This document shows, in pieces, positions 28,196 to 35,371 of a stretch of 64,000 nucleotides of DNA. The notes under the pieces are model-generated. The model did no database searches. It saw nothing but the letters and a program-made list of their open reading frames with translations, and was not told where the DNA came from. Position 1 is the stretch's first letter; each line of letters opens with the position of its first letter. The position numbers were made by a program, and so were the translations under genes. The stretch is from Clostridiaceae bacterium M8S5 (GTDB taxonomy: Bacteria > Bacillota > Clostridia > Tissierellales > MCWD3): the NCBI GenBank assembly GCA_029227815.1, contig CP118523.1, positions 2,852,001 through 2,916,000 on the forward strand, in the 5' to 3' direction.

Positions 28196-29531
28196 TTTTG
28201 TTACCTCCATTATTGTTATTTGGTTGGTTACTAAGTGCATTTATAAATGTATATGCTATGTTTTTGTTAGCATCAAAGTCTTCAAATAAATCATATGCAA
28301 AATCAAATACTACTCCTGAATATGAAGAAAGTTGTAACAATATCTCACAAAATCTTTCATTATCTCTAAATGTAATTGCACTGATTAGTTTCTGCTTGTA
28401 GCTGTTCACTTTGTTTTCAGGTATACTTTTTATAACTTTCTTAGCACATGCATATGCTGATTTCATCTGCTTGTCCATTTCTTTCCCTCCATAAATTAAT
28501 ATATTTATATCTATAAGTGTTTTAACAGTATACGAATAACTAGGTACTTTTAATAGTGTTTGTATTAATAAATCTAACTTCAAATTATTGAGTATACTAT
28601 CAGTAACTTCTTTCTCAATATTGATATAATAGTTTTCATTCACTTTATATCTCTTCTTTATCACTTCATAGTTTTCTATCTTATCAAATATATCTATTGC
28701 TTGTTTTCTTATGTATAACGTTTTAAAATAATCTTCATTTCTTTCTTTGATAATCACTTCTACATCATAGTTTATGAACTTTGATGAGTTCTTCATATGG
28801 TGAAATAATGCACTTCTAGGATTTTCACTATCACATATCTGATTATTAGTATTGTATAGCTGTTTTATAGAAAAATTGTTGTTAATAAAAAATGATTCAT
28901 ATGATTTTGAAAATGCAAATGGTATAAAATCAAATTCAGCTTCATCTACATAGCTGTATGTCTTAAAATTCCAATTATATGAAATTGATTTACTCTTCTT
29001 TCCTTTGTCTATATCGTAATTAATCATCCTACATATATCTCCACTTTGTTGTAATAGGCTATTTATGTTTGCAAAATTGGCATATAGACTCTTTCCATTT
29101 CTAAATGTTTCTTTAACTATAGACAATCTCTTTTCGTCAATTTTCTTTAGTATTTCCTGCTTATTTTCTCCTGTAAATTTTGTTTTTGCAAATACTTTTT
29201 TCATGATACTATTGCTTTTTAGTTTCTCTTTTACTAGTTTTTCCTGCTCGTCTGATAACTCATCACTACTTAATATCTTTTCAACGTCTCTATGATGCAT
29301 TGCATTTTCAAAGTATTTTTCTACAAATAGCAAATATCTCTCTTCTGTTATGTGATCACTATTGTAAAATATAACGTCACCATCGACTTTATATAAATTC
29401 TCTTCTTTTTCATCTCCATTATCAACCAAATAGTTAAAATATTTGATTAGTCCAACTATACTAGCTGAGTATCTCCAATCAGAAGTTTCTAATGATGTAT
29501 TGTATATATCGTGCTCTATTTTGCTCTTCAT
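28188..29531 (-). CDS. cas8b: CRISPR-associated Cas8b (Cst1 family), Cascade large subunit
   Basis: 447 residues. Position between cas6 and cas7 and the opening TSDWRYSASIVGLIKYFNYL with ...DVIFYNSDHITEERYLLFVEKYF match the Cst1/Cas8b1 family of the Tneap-type I-B systems. The large subunit recognises the PAM and recruits Cas3. I see no CxxC pair, although some Cst1 proteins carry a CXXC-CXXC zinc site; its absence here is a variation. The last codons encode the ribosome binding site of cas7. Confidence 0.88.
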   Translation of the reverse strand: MKSKIEHDIYNTSLETSDWRYSASIVGLIKYFNYLVDNGDEKEENLYKVDGDVIFYNSDHITEERYLLFVEKYFENAMHHRDVEKILSSDELSDEQEKLVKEKLKSNSIMKKVFAKTKFTGENKQEILKKIDEKRLSIVKETFRNGKSLYANFANINSLLQQSGDICRMINYDIDKGKKSKSISYNWNFKTYSYVDEAEFDFIPFAFSKSYESFFINNNFSIKQLYNTNNQICDSENPRSALFHHMKNSSKFINYDVEVIIKERNEDYFKTLYIRKQAIDIFDKIENYEVIKKRYKVNENYYINIEKEVTDSILNNLKLDLLIQTLLKVPSYSYTVKTLIDINILIYGGKEMDKQMKSAYACAKKVIKSIPENKVNSYKQKLISAITFRDNERFCEILLQLSSYSGVVFDFAYDLFEDFDANKNIAYTFINALSNQPNNNNGGNKNE

Positions 29532-29545
29532 ATCTTACACCTCCT

Positions 29546-30271
29546 TTAACTCAATATGTCTATAAGTCCAAACCCACTTGATTTCCTACTGGCAATTCCA
29601 CTTGAGTATAAATAATTTAATAGCGTGGGATTTCCTTTTAAATTAAATACTCCAAGTGATACTTCTATAAATTTAGAATGGTGTCTAACTACTGTCTTTT
29701 TACATCTAATCGGTGTAATACAAAAACCATCTAATAAAGATGCTGATAGTCCTGCATTTGATATTTGCCTTGATATTACATTTTTTATAACCTCATCAAA
29801 CTCTTTTCTTTTATAAGAATAATACATATCTTTATTGCTCTCTTTATCGTGCCGTCTTATGCACAAAGGTGATTTAAATATAACATTCACAGAATCATTT
29901 GTAATGATATCTTCTCTTATGGTTATTACCTTTTTTATAGATATAGAGTTATTCATAGGTAATCGAAATCTTGGTTTATTCTTTTGATTTGATAATGCAT
30001 TAAAAAACACTATGCCTGTCCCTATATCATCTGTACTAAATATCATATATAACTTTTTTCTAGGAACTAATATCATATCTTTTGTAAACTTACTGTTAGG
30101 TATATCTATTGCAAATGAGAAATTCTTTTGTTTCCCTACATCGTAATATGTTTTAAAGTGTCTGCCATCATCATATTCTGTAAGACTATGCTTTATTAAG
30201 CTAATTATTACTGGCCGATAATCTAATACAAATCTTTCTTCTTCTAAATTCATTTCTACTTTGAATCTCAT
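29546..30271 (-). CDS. cas6: CRISPR-associated endoribonuclease Cas6
   Basis: 241 residues with two RAMP-like halves and the C-terminal Gly-rich loop GIASRKSSGFGLIDI (about 225-239) that marks Cas6. Cas6 cuts the pre-crRNA in each repeat, probably leaving the 8-base ATGTAAAT handle here. First gene of the operon, 14 bases before cas8b; ATG behind AGAGGAG. The cas promoter must lie in 30272-30406. Confidence 0.94.
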   Translation of the reverse strand: MRFKVEMNLEEERFVLDYRPVIISLIKHSLTEYDDGRHFKTYYDVGKQKNFSFAIDIPNSKFTKDMILVPRKKLYMIFSTDDIGTGIVFFNALSNQKNKPRFRLPMNNSISIKKVITIREDIITNDSVNVIFKSPLCIRRHDKESNKDMYYSYKRKEFDEVIKNVISRQISNAGLSASLLDGFCITPIRCKKTVVRHHSKFIEVSLGVFNLKGNPTLLNYLYSSGIASRKSSGFGLIDILS

Positions 30272-30406
30272 TGTATTCTCCTCTCATTTTTCTGCTCATT
30301 TGAATGTATATCTTTATATTTCTACATAAATTTTGCAAATCCTTTTGATTCATCCTTTATTACCTTATTGAGTATAAATTATTTAGATTTTCCAACATAT
30401 AAACAC

Positions 30407-30435
30407 AAAAAAAACTCCCCACGTAAAGTGAGAAG
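30407..30435 (-). terminator. Terminator after the first XRE gene, insulating the cas operon
   Basis: On the minus strand the stem is CTTCTCAC / GTGGGGAG (two G-U pairs, 5-base loop) followed by eight T. It ends the XRE transcript before the cas6 promoter region. Confidence 0.85.
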
Positions 30436-30445
30436 CTCTTAATTG

Positions 30446-30781
30446 TTACTTTTTCAAATCTTCCATTATCTCAAGTATCTTTTCTACGTCTTTTGCTGAG
30501 ATGTTTTTTTCTTTGAATTTTAATGCTAAATCGATATAATCCATTCCTATTTCTCTAATCTTTTCTTCTGCGGAGTTAGCATCATATAAGTCATTGCCCA
30601 TAAGGTAGTCTGTGGCTACGTTGAAGTAGTTTGCTATTTTGAGTAGTGCTTCGTAGCTTGGCTTTCGTGCATTTGTCTCATACATTCCTATTATTGATGT
30701 ACTTACTCCTATATGATTGGCTAATACTGATTGAGTAATATTTCGATCTTTTCTTAATTGTTTGATTCTTTCTGAGATCAT
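30446..30781 (-). CDS. XRE family transcriptional regulator (paralog 1)
   Basis: 111 residues. N-terminal HTH_3 at about 5-60 (IKQLRKDRNITQSVLANHIGVS.SIIGMYETNARKPS), then the common ATDYLMGND end and a charged helical C-terminal tail likely for dimerisation. Equal in length to and clearly related to the next gene upstream, with a near-duplicate promoter-operator region. Probably autoregulated. Its position beside cas6 suggests, but does not prove, control of CRISPR expression; I saw no copy of its operator in the cas promoter area. Confidence 0.92.
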   Translation of the reverse strand: MISERIKQLRKDRNITQSVLANHIGVSTSIIGMYETNARKPSYEALLKIANYFNVATDYLMGNDLYDANSAEEKIREIGMDYIDLALKFKEKNISAKDVEKILEIMEDLKK

Positions 30782-30803
30782 GTTACTCCCCCCATAAAAT
30801 AAA

Positions 30804-30854
30804 TTATCACTATTAGTTTAATTTTATTATAACCAACAGTGATAATTTTTGCAA
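30804..30854 (-). promoter_or_regulatory. Promoter and inverted operator pair of XRE paralog 1
   Basis: On the minus strand the -35 is TTGCAA (30849-30854), spacer 17, and the -10 is TATAAT (30826-30831). TTATCACTGTTGG lies in the spacer (30833-30845), and its inverted partner CTAATAGTGATAA (30804-30816) lies just downstream of the -10. Binding to both would block RNA polymerase, which fits autorepression. Confidence 0.75.
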
Positions 30855-30876
30855 CCACTTTTACATAATCTTGCTT

Positions 30877-31212
30877 TTATTTTGCTTTTTTTTCTATTTC
30901 TTTTATCATGTCCTTTATCTTTTCATCTGATACTTTATTACTTTCAAGTTTTTTTATTAATTCTAAATACATTTCATTAGACTCTATTATCTTTGCTGTT
31001 TCGAATTTTGGCTGGTAATAATCTTGTCCTGTCAAGTAATCAATTGACACACCTAGATAGTCAGCTATTTTAATCAATACACAATGTCTTGGCTCTCTCT
31101 TATTTGTTTCGTACATTCCTATTGATGAAGTACTGATATTAAGCGCATCTGAGAGTTGCTTCTGAGTGAGCTTTCTTTCTAGCCTCTTTTCTTTAAGTCT
31201 TTTACCTATCAT
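30877..31212 (-). CDS. XRE family transcriptional regulator (paralog 2)
   Basis: 111 residues. HTH_3 at about 5-60 (LTQKQLSDALNISTSSIGMYETNKREP), VSIDYLTGQDYY linker, and a Lys/Glu-rich helical tail. Related to the downstream neighbour throughout. ATG behind GGGGG. The 95-base gap between the two genes carries the second gene's own promoter, so they are regulated in parallel, not as a simple operon. Confidence 0.92.
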   Translation of the reverse strand: MIGKRLKEKRLERKLTQKQLSDALNISTSSIGMYETNKREPRHCVLIKIADYLGVSIDYLTGQDYYQPKFETAKIIESNEMYLELIKKLESNKVSDEKIKDMIKEIEKKAK

Positions 31213-31227
31213 AGTAATCCCCCATAA

Positions 31228-31280
31228 TTATCACTATTAGTATATATTATTATTATAACCAAAAGTAACAATTTTTTCAA
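31228..31280 (-). promoter_or_regulatory. Promoter and inverted operator pair of XRE paralog 2
   Basis: -35 TTGAAA (31275-31280), spacer 17, -10 TATAAT (31252-31257) on the minus strand. The spacer holds TTGTTACTTTTGG (31259-31271), and CTAATAGTGATAA (31228-31240) follows the -10. The layout matches the promoter of paralog 1; the inner site is identical and the outer one diverged. Confidence 0.7.
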
Positions 31281-31373
31281 GTCACTTTAAGTGAGAATCA
31301 ATGTAATATAAAGAAATATACAGTAATTTCAAGAAAACGCAATATAATTCCATAACATGAATAATTTCGACTC

Positions 31374-31402
31374 TTGAAAAAAATTACTTAAAGTTGTATT
31401 AT
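31374..31402 (+). promoter_or_regulatory. Promoter of the plus-strand XRE gene
   Basis: TTGAAA (31374-31379), 17-base spacer, TATTAT (31397-31402), about 35 bases before the ATG. Sigma-A type. Confidence 0.6.
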
Positions 31403-31436
31403 ATTAGTAGATGATAGTTTTGAAAGGAGATATATT

Positions 31437-31670
31437 ATGGCTAATCATATCACAATTTTGAGAAAAAAAGCAGGATATAAAAATGTCAAAGAAGCAGCCT
31501 CAGCTCTGGATATTAGTTCAAGCATGATCTATCAAATCGAATGTGGTTACAAGAAACCAAGTGCAAGCTTAGGAATGAGAATGTGCCACCTGTTTGGCTG
31601 TAAGTTAGAAGATATTTTTTTACCCTACACTATCACCGAGCGTGATAATCCAATCCAAGACCCTCAATAA
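31437..31670 (+). CDS. Small XRE family regulator
   Basis: 77 residues, almost only an HTH_3 domain (ITILRKKAGYKNVKEAASAL, SSSMIYQIECGYKKPSA), ending in LFGCKLEDIFLPYTITERD. Such short Cro/CI-like proteins are common in phages and conjugative elements. ATG behind AAAGGAG. Divergent from the two XRE paralogs, and followed 40 bases later by a small unknown gene. No integrase or phage structural gene is nearby. Confidence 0.85.
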   Translation: MANHITILRKKAGYKNVKEAASALDISSSMIYQIECGYKKPSASLGMRMCHLFGCKLEDIFLPYTITERDNPIQDPQ

Positions 31671-31710
31671 TTTACTACAAAACAATTACCCATACTGGAG
31701 GATTTACTAT

Positions 31711-31980
31711 ATGAGAGATTCTGTTAGAGATTTATTTGTAAAAAAGATGATTAGACTAGAGGACATTGAAATCGAACTAGATAAGTTATATAAACTTGCA
31801 AAAGAAGCAGCTAATTCGAATCATGATGATTTTATGGAACATATAAGAAAAATTAGAGAATACGATACTACTCTGGCTATTCTATATGAAACTGAAGAAC
31901 TAAAACTGTGTATTGAACGCAAACCATTACTTAAATTGCGTAATGACCTAGTAAAAACAGGATTACATGAATTCATTTAA
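31711..31980 (+). CDS. Hypothetical 89-aa protein downstream of small XRE gene
   Basis: 89 residues from ATG (31711), with GGAGG 9 bases upstream; longer in-frame starts inside the XRE gene have no site. Charged and probably all-helical (LEDIEIELDKLYKLAKEAAN, HIRKIREYDTTLAILY), no Cys pairs, no signal peptide. I do not recognise the family. It shares a transcript with the XRE gene and ends at the rsmE-side terminator. It could be a phage-type accessory protein. Confidence 0.65.
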   Translation: MRDSVRDLFVKKMIRLEDIEIELDKLYKLAKEAANSNHDDFMEHIRKIREYDTTLAILYETEELKLCIERKPLLKLRNDLVKTGLHEFI

Positions 31981-32015
31981 TTTTATTTCCCTAGTTCCCT
32001 TTGTTTTATAATCGC

Positions 32016-32047
32016 AAAAGAGGCAGTCCTTATTGGACGCCTCTTTT
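32016..32047. terminator. Bidirectional terminator between island and rsmE
   Basis: Stem AAAAGAGGC-(A)-GTCC / GGAC-GCCTCTTTT with a 5-base loop. T-runs on both strands let it end the plus-strand XRE transcript and the minus-strand rsmE transcript. It marks the right edge of the accessory island. Confidence 0.85.
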
Positions 32048-32067
32048 GTATTTATACCATTATAAAT

Positions 32068-32799
32068 TTAACTGTCAAGTTCATACATAATGACTGCTAT
32101 TGTCGCAAGCCCTGCTGTCTCTGTTCTGAGTATTCTATTACCTAGAGTAACTATTGATGCTTGTTTTTCTCTAAGCATATTTATCTCTTCTTCTTCAAAG
32201 CCACCTTCTGGACCAATAACTATACCTATGCTCTTTGCATCTACTGTTTTTAGTAGATTTTTTATACTATTTTTCTGCTCACATTCATAAGGCACTATTA
32301 TCTCATCCAATTTTTCCATATCTTCTAGCAATTCTTTAAATGTAAGAATATTTTTTACGCTAGGTATTATTCCTCTTTTACTCTGTTTTGCTGCCTCGTA
32401 AGCTATCTTATTCCATCTATTCACTTTTTTATTTTCTTTTGATATATCTTTTATAACCGATACACACCTTTTAGTTTGAACTGGACATATCTCATTCACT
32501 CCTAATTCGACTGCTTTTTGGATTATTAAATCCATCTTTTGTCCTTTAGTAAGTGCTTGATACAGTGTAATTTTGATATTACTTTCTCTTTTAATATCAC
32601 ATTTGGATAGCATTTCACACATAACATCTTTATTGTTGATTGCTTTTATTTCTGCTATATATTCGTTATCGTTACCATCACATAGTGATATTTGATCTCC
32701 TATACTCAATCTAAGCACATTTTTTATATGCTTTACATCATCACCTTTTATTGTCACCCTATTGTCTACAAAGCTATCTTCTATAAAAAATCTATTCAT
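32068..32799 (-). CDS. rsmE: 16S rRNA (uracil1498-N3)-methyltransferase RsmE
   Basis: 243 residues from ATG at 32799 (GGAG seven bases upstream, inside the prmA tail); an upstream ATG at 32811 has no site. SPOUT-class knot at the C-terminus: GIVIGPEGGFEEEE (about 190-203) and LGNRILRTETAGLATIAV (about 215-232); an N-terminal PUA-like domain. Methylates U1498 of 16S rRNA. Overlaps prmA by 8 bases, as in many Firmicutes. Confidence 0.95.
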   Translation of the reverse strand: MNRFFIEDSFVDNRVTIKGDDVKHIKNVLRLSIGDQISLCDGNDNEYIAEIKAINNKDVMCEMLSKCDIKRESNIKITLYQALTKGQKMDLIIQKAVELGVNEICPVQTKRCVSVIKDISKENKKVNRWNKIAYEAAKQSKRGIIPSVKNILTFKELLEDMEKLDEIIVPYECEQKNSIKNLLKTVDAKSIGIVIGPEGGFEEEEINMLREKQASIVTLGNRILRTETAGLATIAVIMYELDS

Positions 32800-33748
32800 G
32801 CTTATCTCCATCTAGTTTTGATACTATACATGCCCATTCACCCATGGTTGTTTCTTCTATAATTGTTAATCCGTTATCTTTTAGTGCTTCTTTTACTTCC
32901 TGTATTTTATCTAATATTATTCCTGAAGCTATAAATACGCCGTCATCTTCTAGGAACGTAATTATATCTTTTGATATTATCTTTATGATTTCTGCCACTA
33001 TATTTGCTACTACTACATTGGCTTTACAATCTATCTGTTTTAGCATATCTCCATGCTTTATTTGGACTGCTCCTGTAACACCATTTTTTCTGACATTTTC
33101 TCTAGCTACTTTTACACACTCTTCGTCTAGATCAACTCCAACTACGCTCATCGCGCCTAATTTTGCTGCTGCAATAGATAATACACCTGTTCCACAACCT
33201 ACATCAATCACTGTGTCTAAACTATGCACATGCTTCTCTAACTCTCTTACACACATTATTGTTGTTTCATGAGTTCCGGTTCCAAATGCTGTTCCTGGGT
33301 CTATTTCTATTACTATTTCGTCAACTTGTTTTTCGTACTCTTCCCACGAAGGCTTTATCACAATTTTTTCACCTATCTTTTTAGGTTTATAGTACTTCTT
33401 CCATGTTTTTGACCAATCTTGATTTTCTATCTCTGTCGTCGTTACTTCTGTAACATGTCCTAATTCTTTATTTTTACAAAACTGAGGTATTTTCTCCACG
33501 TTTTCTATTATAAGCTCTATTTTATCTTTTAAATCCTCACTTTCTTCTAAATAACCTTTGACTATTACTCTCTCAAAATCTTGGTCAAGTAGCTTTGTAT
33601 CTATGTAATCCCATGTCTCGTTTTCGCTATCAATAATATCATTAGGGTCTTCTATTACAAGTCCTCCTACTCCAACCTCATACAATATATTTGATACTAT
33701 TTCAACGGCCTGTGTAGTTGTTTTTATTTGTATTTCAGTCCACATCAT
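32792..33748 (-). CDS. prmA: Ribosomal protein L11 methyltransferase PrmA
   Basis: 318 residues. SAM-binding motif DVGCGTGVLSIAAAKLGA (about 182-199), post-motif VGVDLDEECV and the catalytic-site motif VVANIVAEII (about 248-257). The N-terminal domain (about 1-60) binds L11. Trimethylates lysines and the N-terminus of L11. Starts at ATG-ATG (33748); the exact Met is uncertain. The dnaJ-prmA-rsmE order is conserved. Confidence 0.95.
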   Translation of the reverse strand: MMWTEIQIKTTTQAVEIVSNILYEVGVGGLVIEDPNDIIDSENETWDYIDTKLLDQDFERVIVKGYLEESEDLKDKIELIIENVEKIPQFCKNKELGHVTEVTTTEIENQDWSKTWKKYYKPKKIGEKIVIKPSWEEYEKQVDEIVIEIDPGTAFGTGTHETTIMCVRELEKHVHSLDTVIDVGCGTGVLSIAAAKLGAMSVVGVDLDEECVKVARENVRKNGVTGAVQIKHGDMLKQIDCKANVVVANIVAEIIKIISKDIITFLEDDGVFIASGIILDKIQEVKEALKDNGLTIIEETTMGEWACIVSKLDGDKHE

Positions 33749-33907
33749 ATTTTCACTTCCTTTGATTTTATCTTGACCAGATAATGTTCTTGTTGTTATT
33801 ATACCCTATATACAGCTAAAAAACCAGCCTTCATATGCTGAAATTTAAAAGCATTATACTTTAACGCTTTCTACATCCGTTATATTAATGACTTGTCATC
33901 AATATAT

Positions 33908-34029
33908 CAGACTGTAGTAAAAGTTTAAGTTGGGGGCGTGTTAAAATTGAGTAACAGAGCTTACTTGAAGGTAAGTAAACAACGGAAATTTTAGGACAAC
34001 GCAGAAATTGGGCTTTTTTCTACAGTTTG
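33908..34029. repeat. Nested-palindrome repeat element, copy A
   Basis: 122 bases bounded by CAGACTGTAG and CTACAGTTTG (near-perfect inverted ends). Inside is a second dyad starting CGTGTTAAAATT, whose right arm is damaged here, and an innermost hairpin around CTTACTT-GAAG-GTAAG. Copy B is at 49614-49736. It occupies most of the 312-base gap between dnaJ and prmA; 33749-33907 holds nothing else recognisable. Confidence 0.8.
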
Positions 34030-34059
34030 AGGGCTGTCGTATTAGACAGCCCCCTCAAA
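34026..34059. terminator. Hairpin after dnaJ
   Basis: TTTGAGGGCTGTC pairs with GACAGCCCCCTCAAA across a 6-base loop. It directly follows the dnaJ stop and overlaps the end of repeat copy A. No T-run follows on the minus strand, so termination may be weak or the hairpin may protect the mRNA 3' end. Confidence 0.6.
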
Positions 34060-34060
34060 A

Positions 34061-35194
34061 TTACTTATCAAACATATCCTTAACTTTGTCAAAGAAACCT
34101 TTCTTTTGCTCGTATACTTTCACTCCTGTTTCTTTGGCAAATTCTCTTAGTATGTCTTTTTGAGTATTGTTTAGATTTTTCGGTACTTCTATGTTCACTT
34201 TTACGTACTGATCTCCTCTACCATAGCCTCTAAGACTTTGTATCCCCTTGTTTTTAAGTCTAAACACTGTCCCTGTTTGTGTACCTTCTGGTATCTTGTA
34301 CTTAACTTTACCATCTAATGTTGGAACTTCTACTTCGTCTCCTAGTGTTGCCTGAACGAAAGTTATCGGATACTCACATATTATATCATTACCTTCTCTT
34401 TTAAATATCTTGTGCGGTAACACATTGATGTAAATATATAAATCTCCTCTTGGTCCACCTTTTTCTCCTAGTTCTCCTTCTCCTCTGAGAGGTATTACTG
34501 AGCCAGTGTCTACACCTGCTGGAATTTTAATTGATATCTTCTTAGTTTTTTTCTGTTTTCCTGTTCCTGAACATGATTGGCATGGGCTCTCTACTTCTTC
34601 TCCACTTCCATTACATGCTTCACAGGTTTTTACGTTTACAAACTGACCAAAAGGTGTGTTCTGAGAATATCTAACTTCTCCACTTCCACCACATTTCGAA
34701 CATGTTTTTTTGCTAGTTCCAGGCTTTGCTCCTGTTCCATTACACTCTTTACAGTCCTCTGATCTTGTTACTTCTATTTTTTTATCTGTCCCAAATGCTG
34801 CTTCTTCAAAAGAAATTGTAACTCTATATTTTAAATCAGCACCTTTTTTTGGACCAGCTCTTCTTCTGCCTTGTGATGAAAATCCTCCACCGAAGAAATC
34901 TCCAAATATGTCTCCAAATATATCCCCAAATCCTTCAAAGCCTTGAGCATTAAAACCACCTGCTTGACCATTAACACCTGCATGGCCAAATTGATCGTAT
35001 CTTTTCTTTTTTTCAGGATTGCTAAGTACTTCATATGCTTCGTTTATCTCTTTGAATTTAACTTCAGCTTCTTTATTGTCTGGGTTTAAATCAGGGTGAT
35101 ATTTTTTAGCTAGTTGTCTAAATGCCTTTTTTATTTCTTGTTCACTAGCCCCTTTTTGCACTCCCAATATCTCGTAATAATCTCTTTTTCCCAT
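34061..35194 (-). CDS. dnaJ: Chaperone protein DnaJ
   Basis: 377 residues with the full type I layout: J domain with HPD at 33-35, a Gly/Phe-rich linker (about 70-125), four zinc-binding CxxCxGxG repeats ([32 protein letters not shown]), and C-terminal substrate-binding domains. Stimulates DnaK ATPase and delivers substrates. Separated from dnaK by a double hairpin, so it may be partly uncoupled from dnaK expression. Confidence 0.97.
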   Translation of the reverse strand: MGKRDYYEILGVQKGASEQEIKKAFRQLAKKYHPDLNPDNKEAEVKFKEINEAYEVLSNPEKKKRYDQFGHAGVNGQAGGFNAQGFEGFGDIFGDIFGDFFGGGFSSQGRRRAGPKKGADLKYRVTISFEEAAFGTDKKIEVTRSEDCKECNGTGAKPGTSKKTCSKCGGSGEVRYSQNTPFGQFVNVKTCEACNGSGEEVESPCQSCSGTGKQKKTKKISIKIPAGVDTGSVIPLRGEGELGEKGGPRGDLYIYINVLPHKIFKREGNDIICEYPITFVQATLGDEVEVPTLDGKVKYKIPEGTQTGTVFRLKNKGIQSLRGYGRGDQYVKVNIEVPKNLNNTQKDILREFAKETGVKVYEQKKGFFDKVKDMFDK

Positions 35195-35308
35195 TTTATC
35201 ACCTTTTCATATCTATAATAAGTTATCCAAGACTATTATATGCTAATTTTATTTATTTTTCTATTATTAATATATAATTCCTATAATATTCTTTTGGATA
35301 GTTAAAAT

Positions 35309-35361
35309 AGGGCTGTCTCACACCCTGAAACAGCCCTCTGGGGATGTCTTTCAGACACCCC
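35309..35361 (-). terminator. Tandem hairpins between dnaK and dnaJ
   Basis: Hairpin 1 (35340-35361): GGGG-TGTCT / AGACA-CCCC with one bulge. Hairpin 2 (35309-35337): AGGGCTGT / ACAGCCCT followed on the minus strand by ATTTTAAC. The second resembles an intrinsic terminator with a short T-run, probably allowing partial read-through into dnaJ. Confidence 0.7.
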
Positions 35362-35371
35362 GAGGTTTGTT

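Noticed and set aside
18407..30271. Type II or type III features (tracrRNA, Cas9, Cas10)
   Set aside because: All eight genes fit a complete type I-B set; no Cas9, Cas10 or tracr-like anti-repeat with a terminator was found. The inverted repeat at 18363 lies at the distal end of the array and lacks a T-run.
31437..31980. Toxin-antitoxin module
   Set aside because: The 89-residue protein shows no toxin motif and the XRE-first order fits other possibilities as well; kept only as an open question.
31374..32050. Prophage or integrative element around the XRE genes
   Set aside because: No integrase, relaxase, capsid or replication gene and no att-like repeats; three small regulators alone are not enough.
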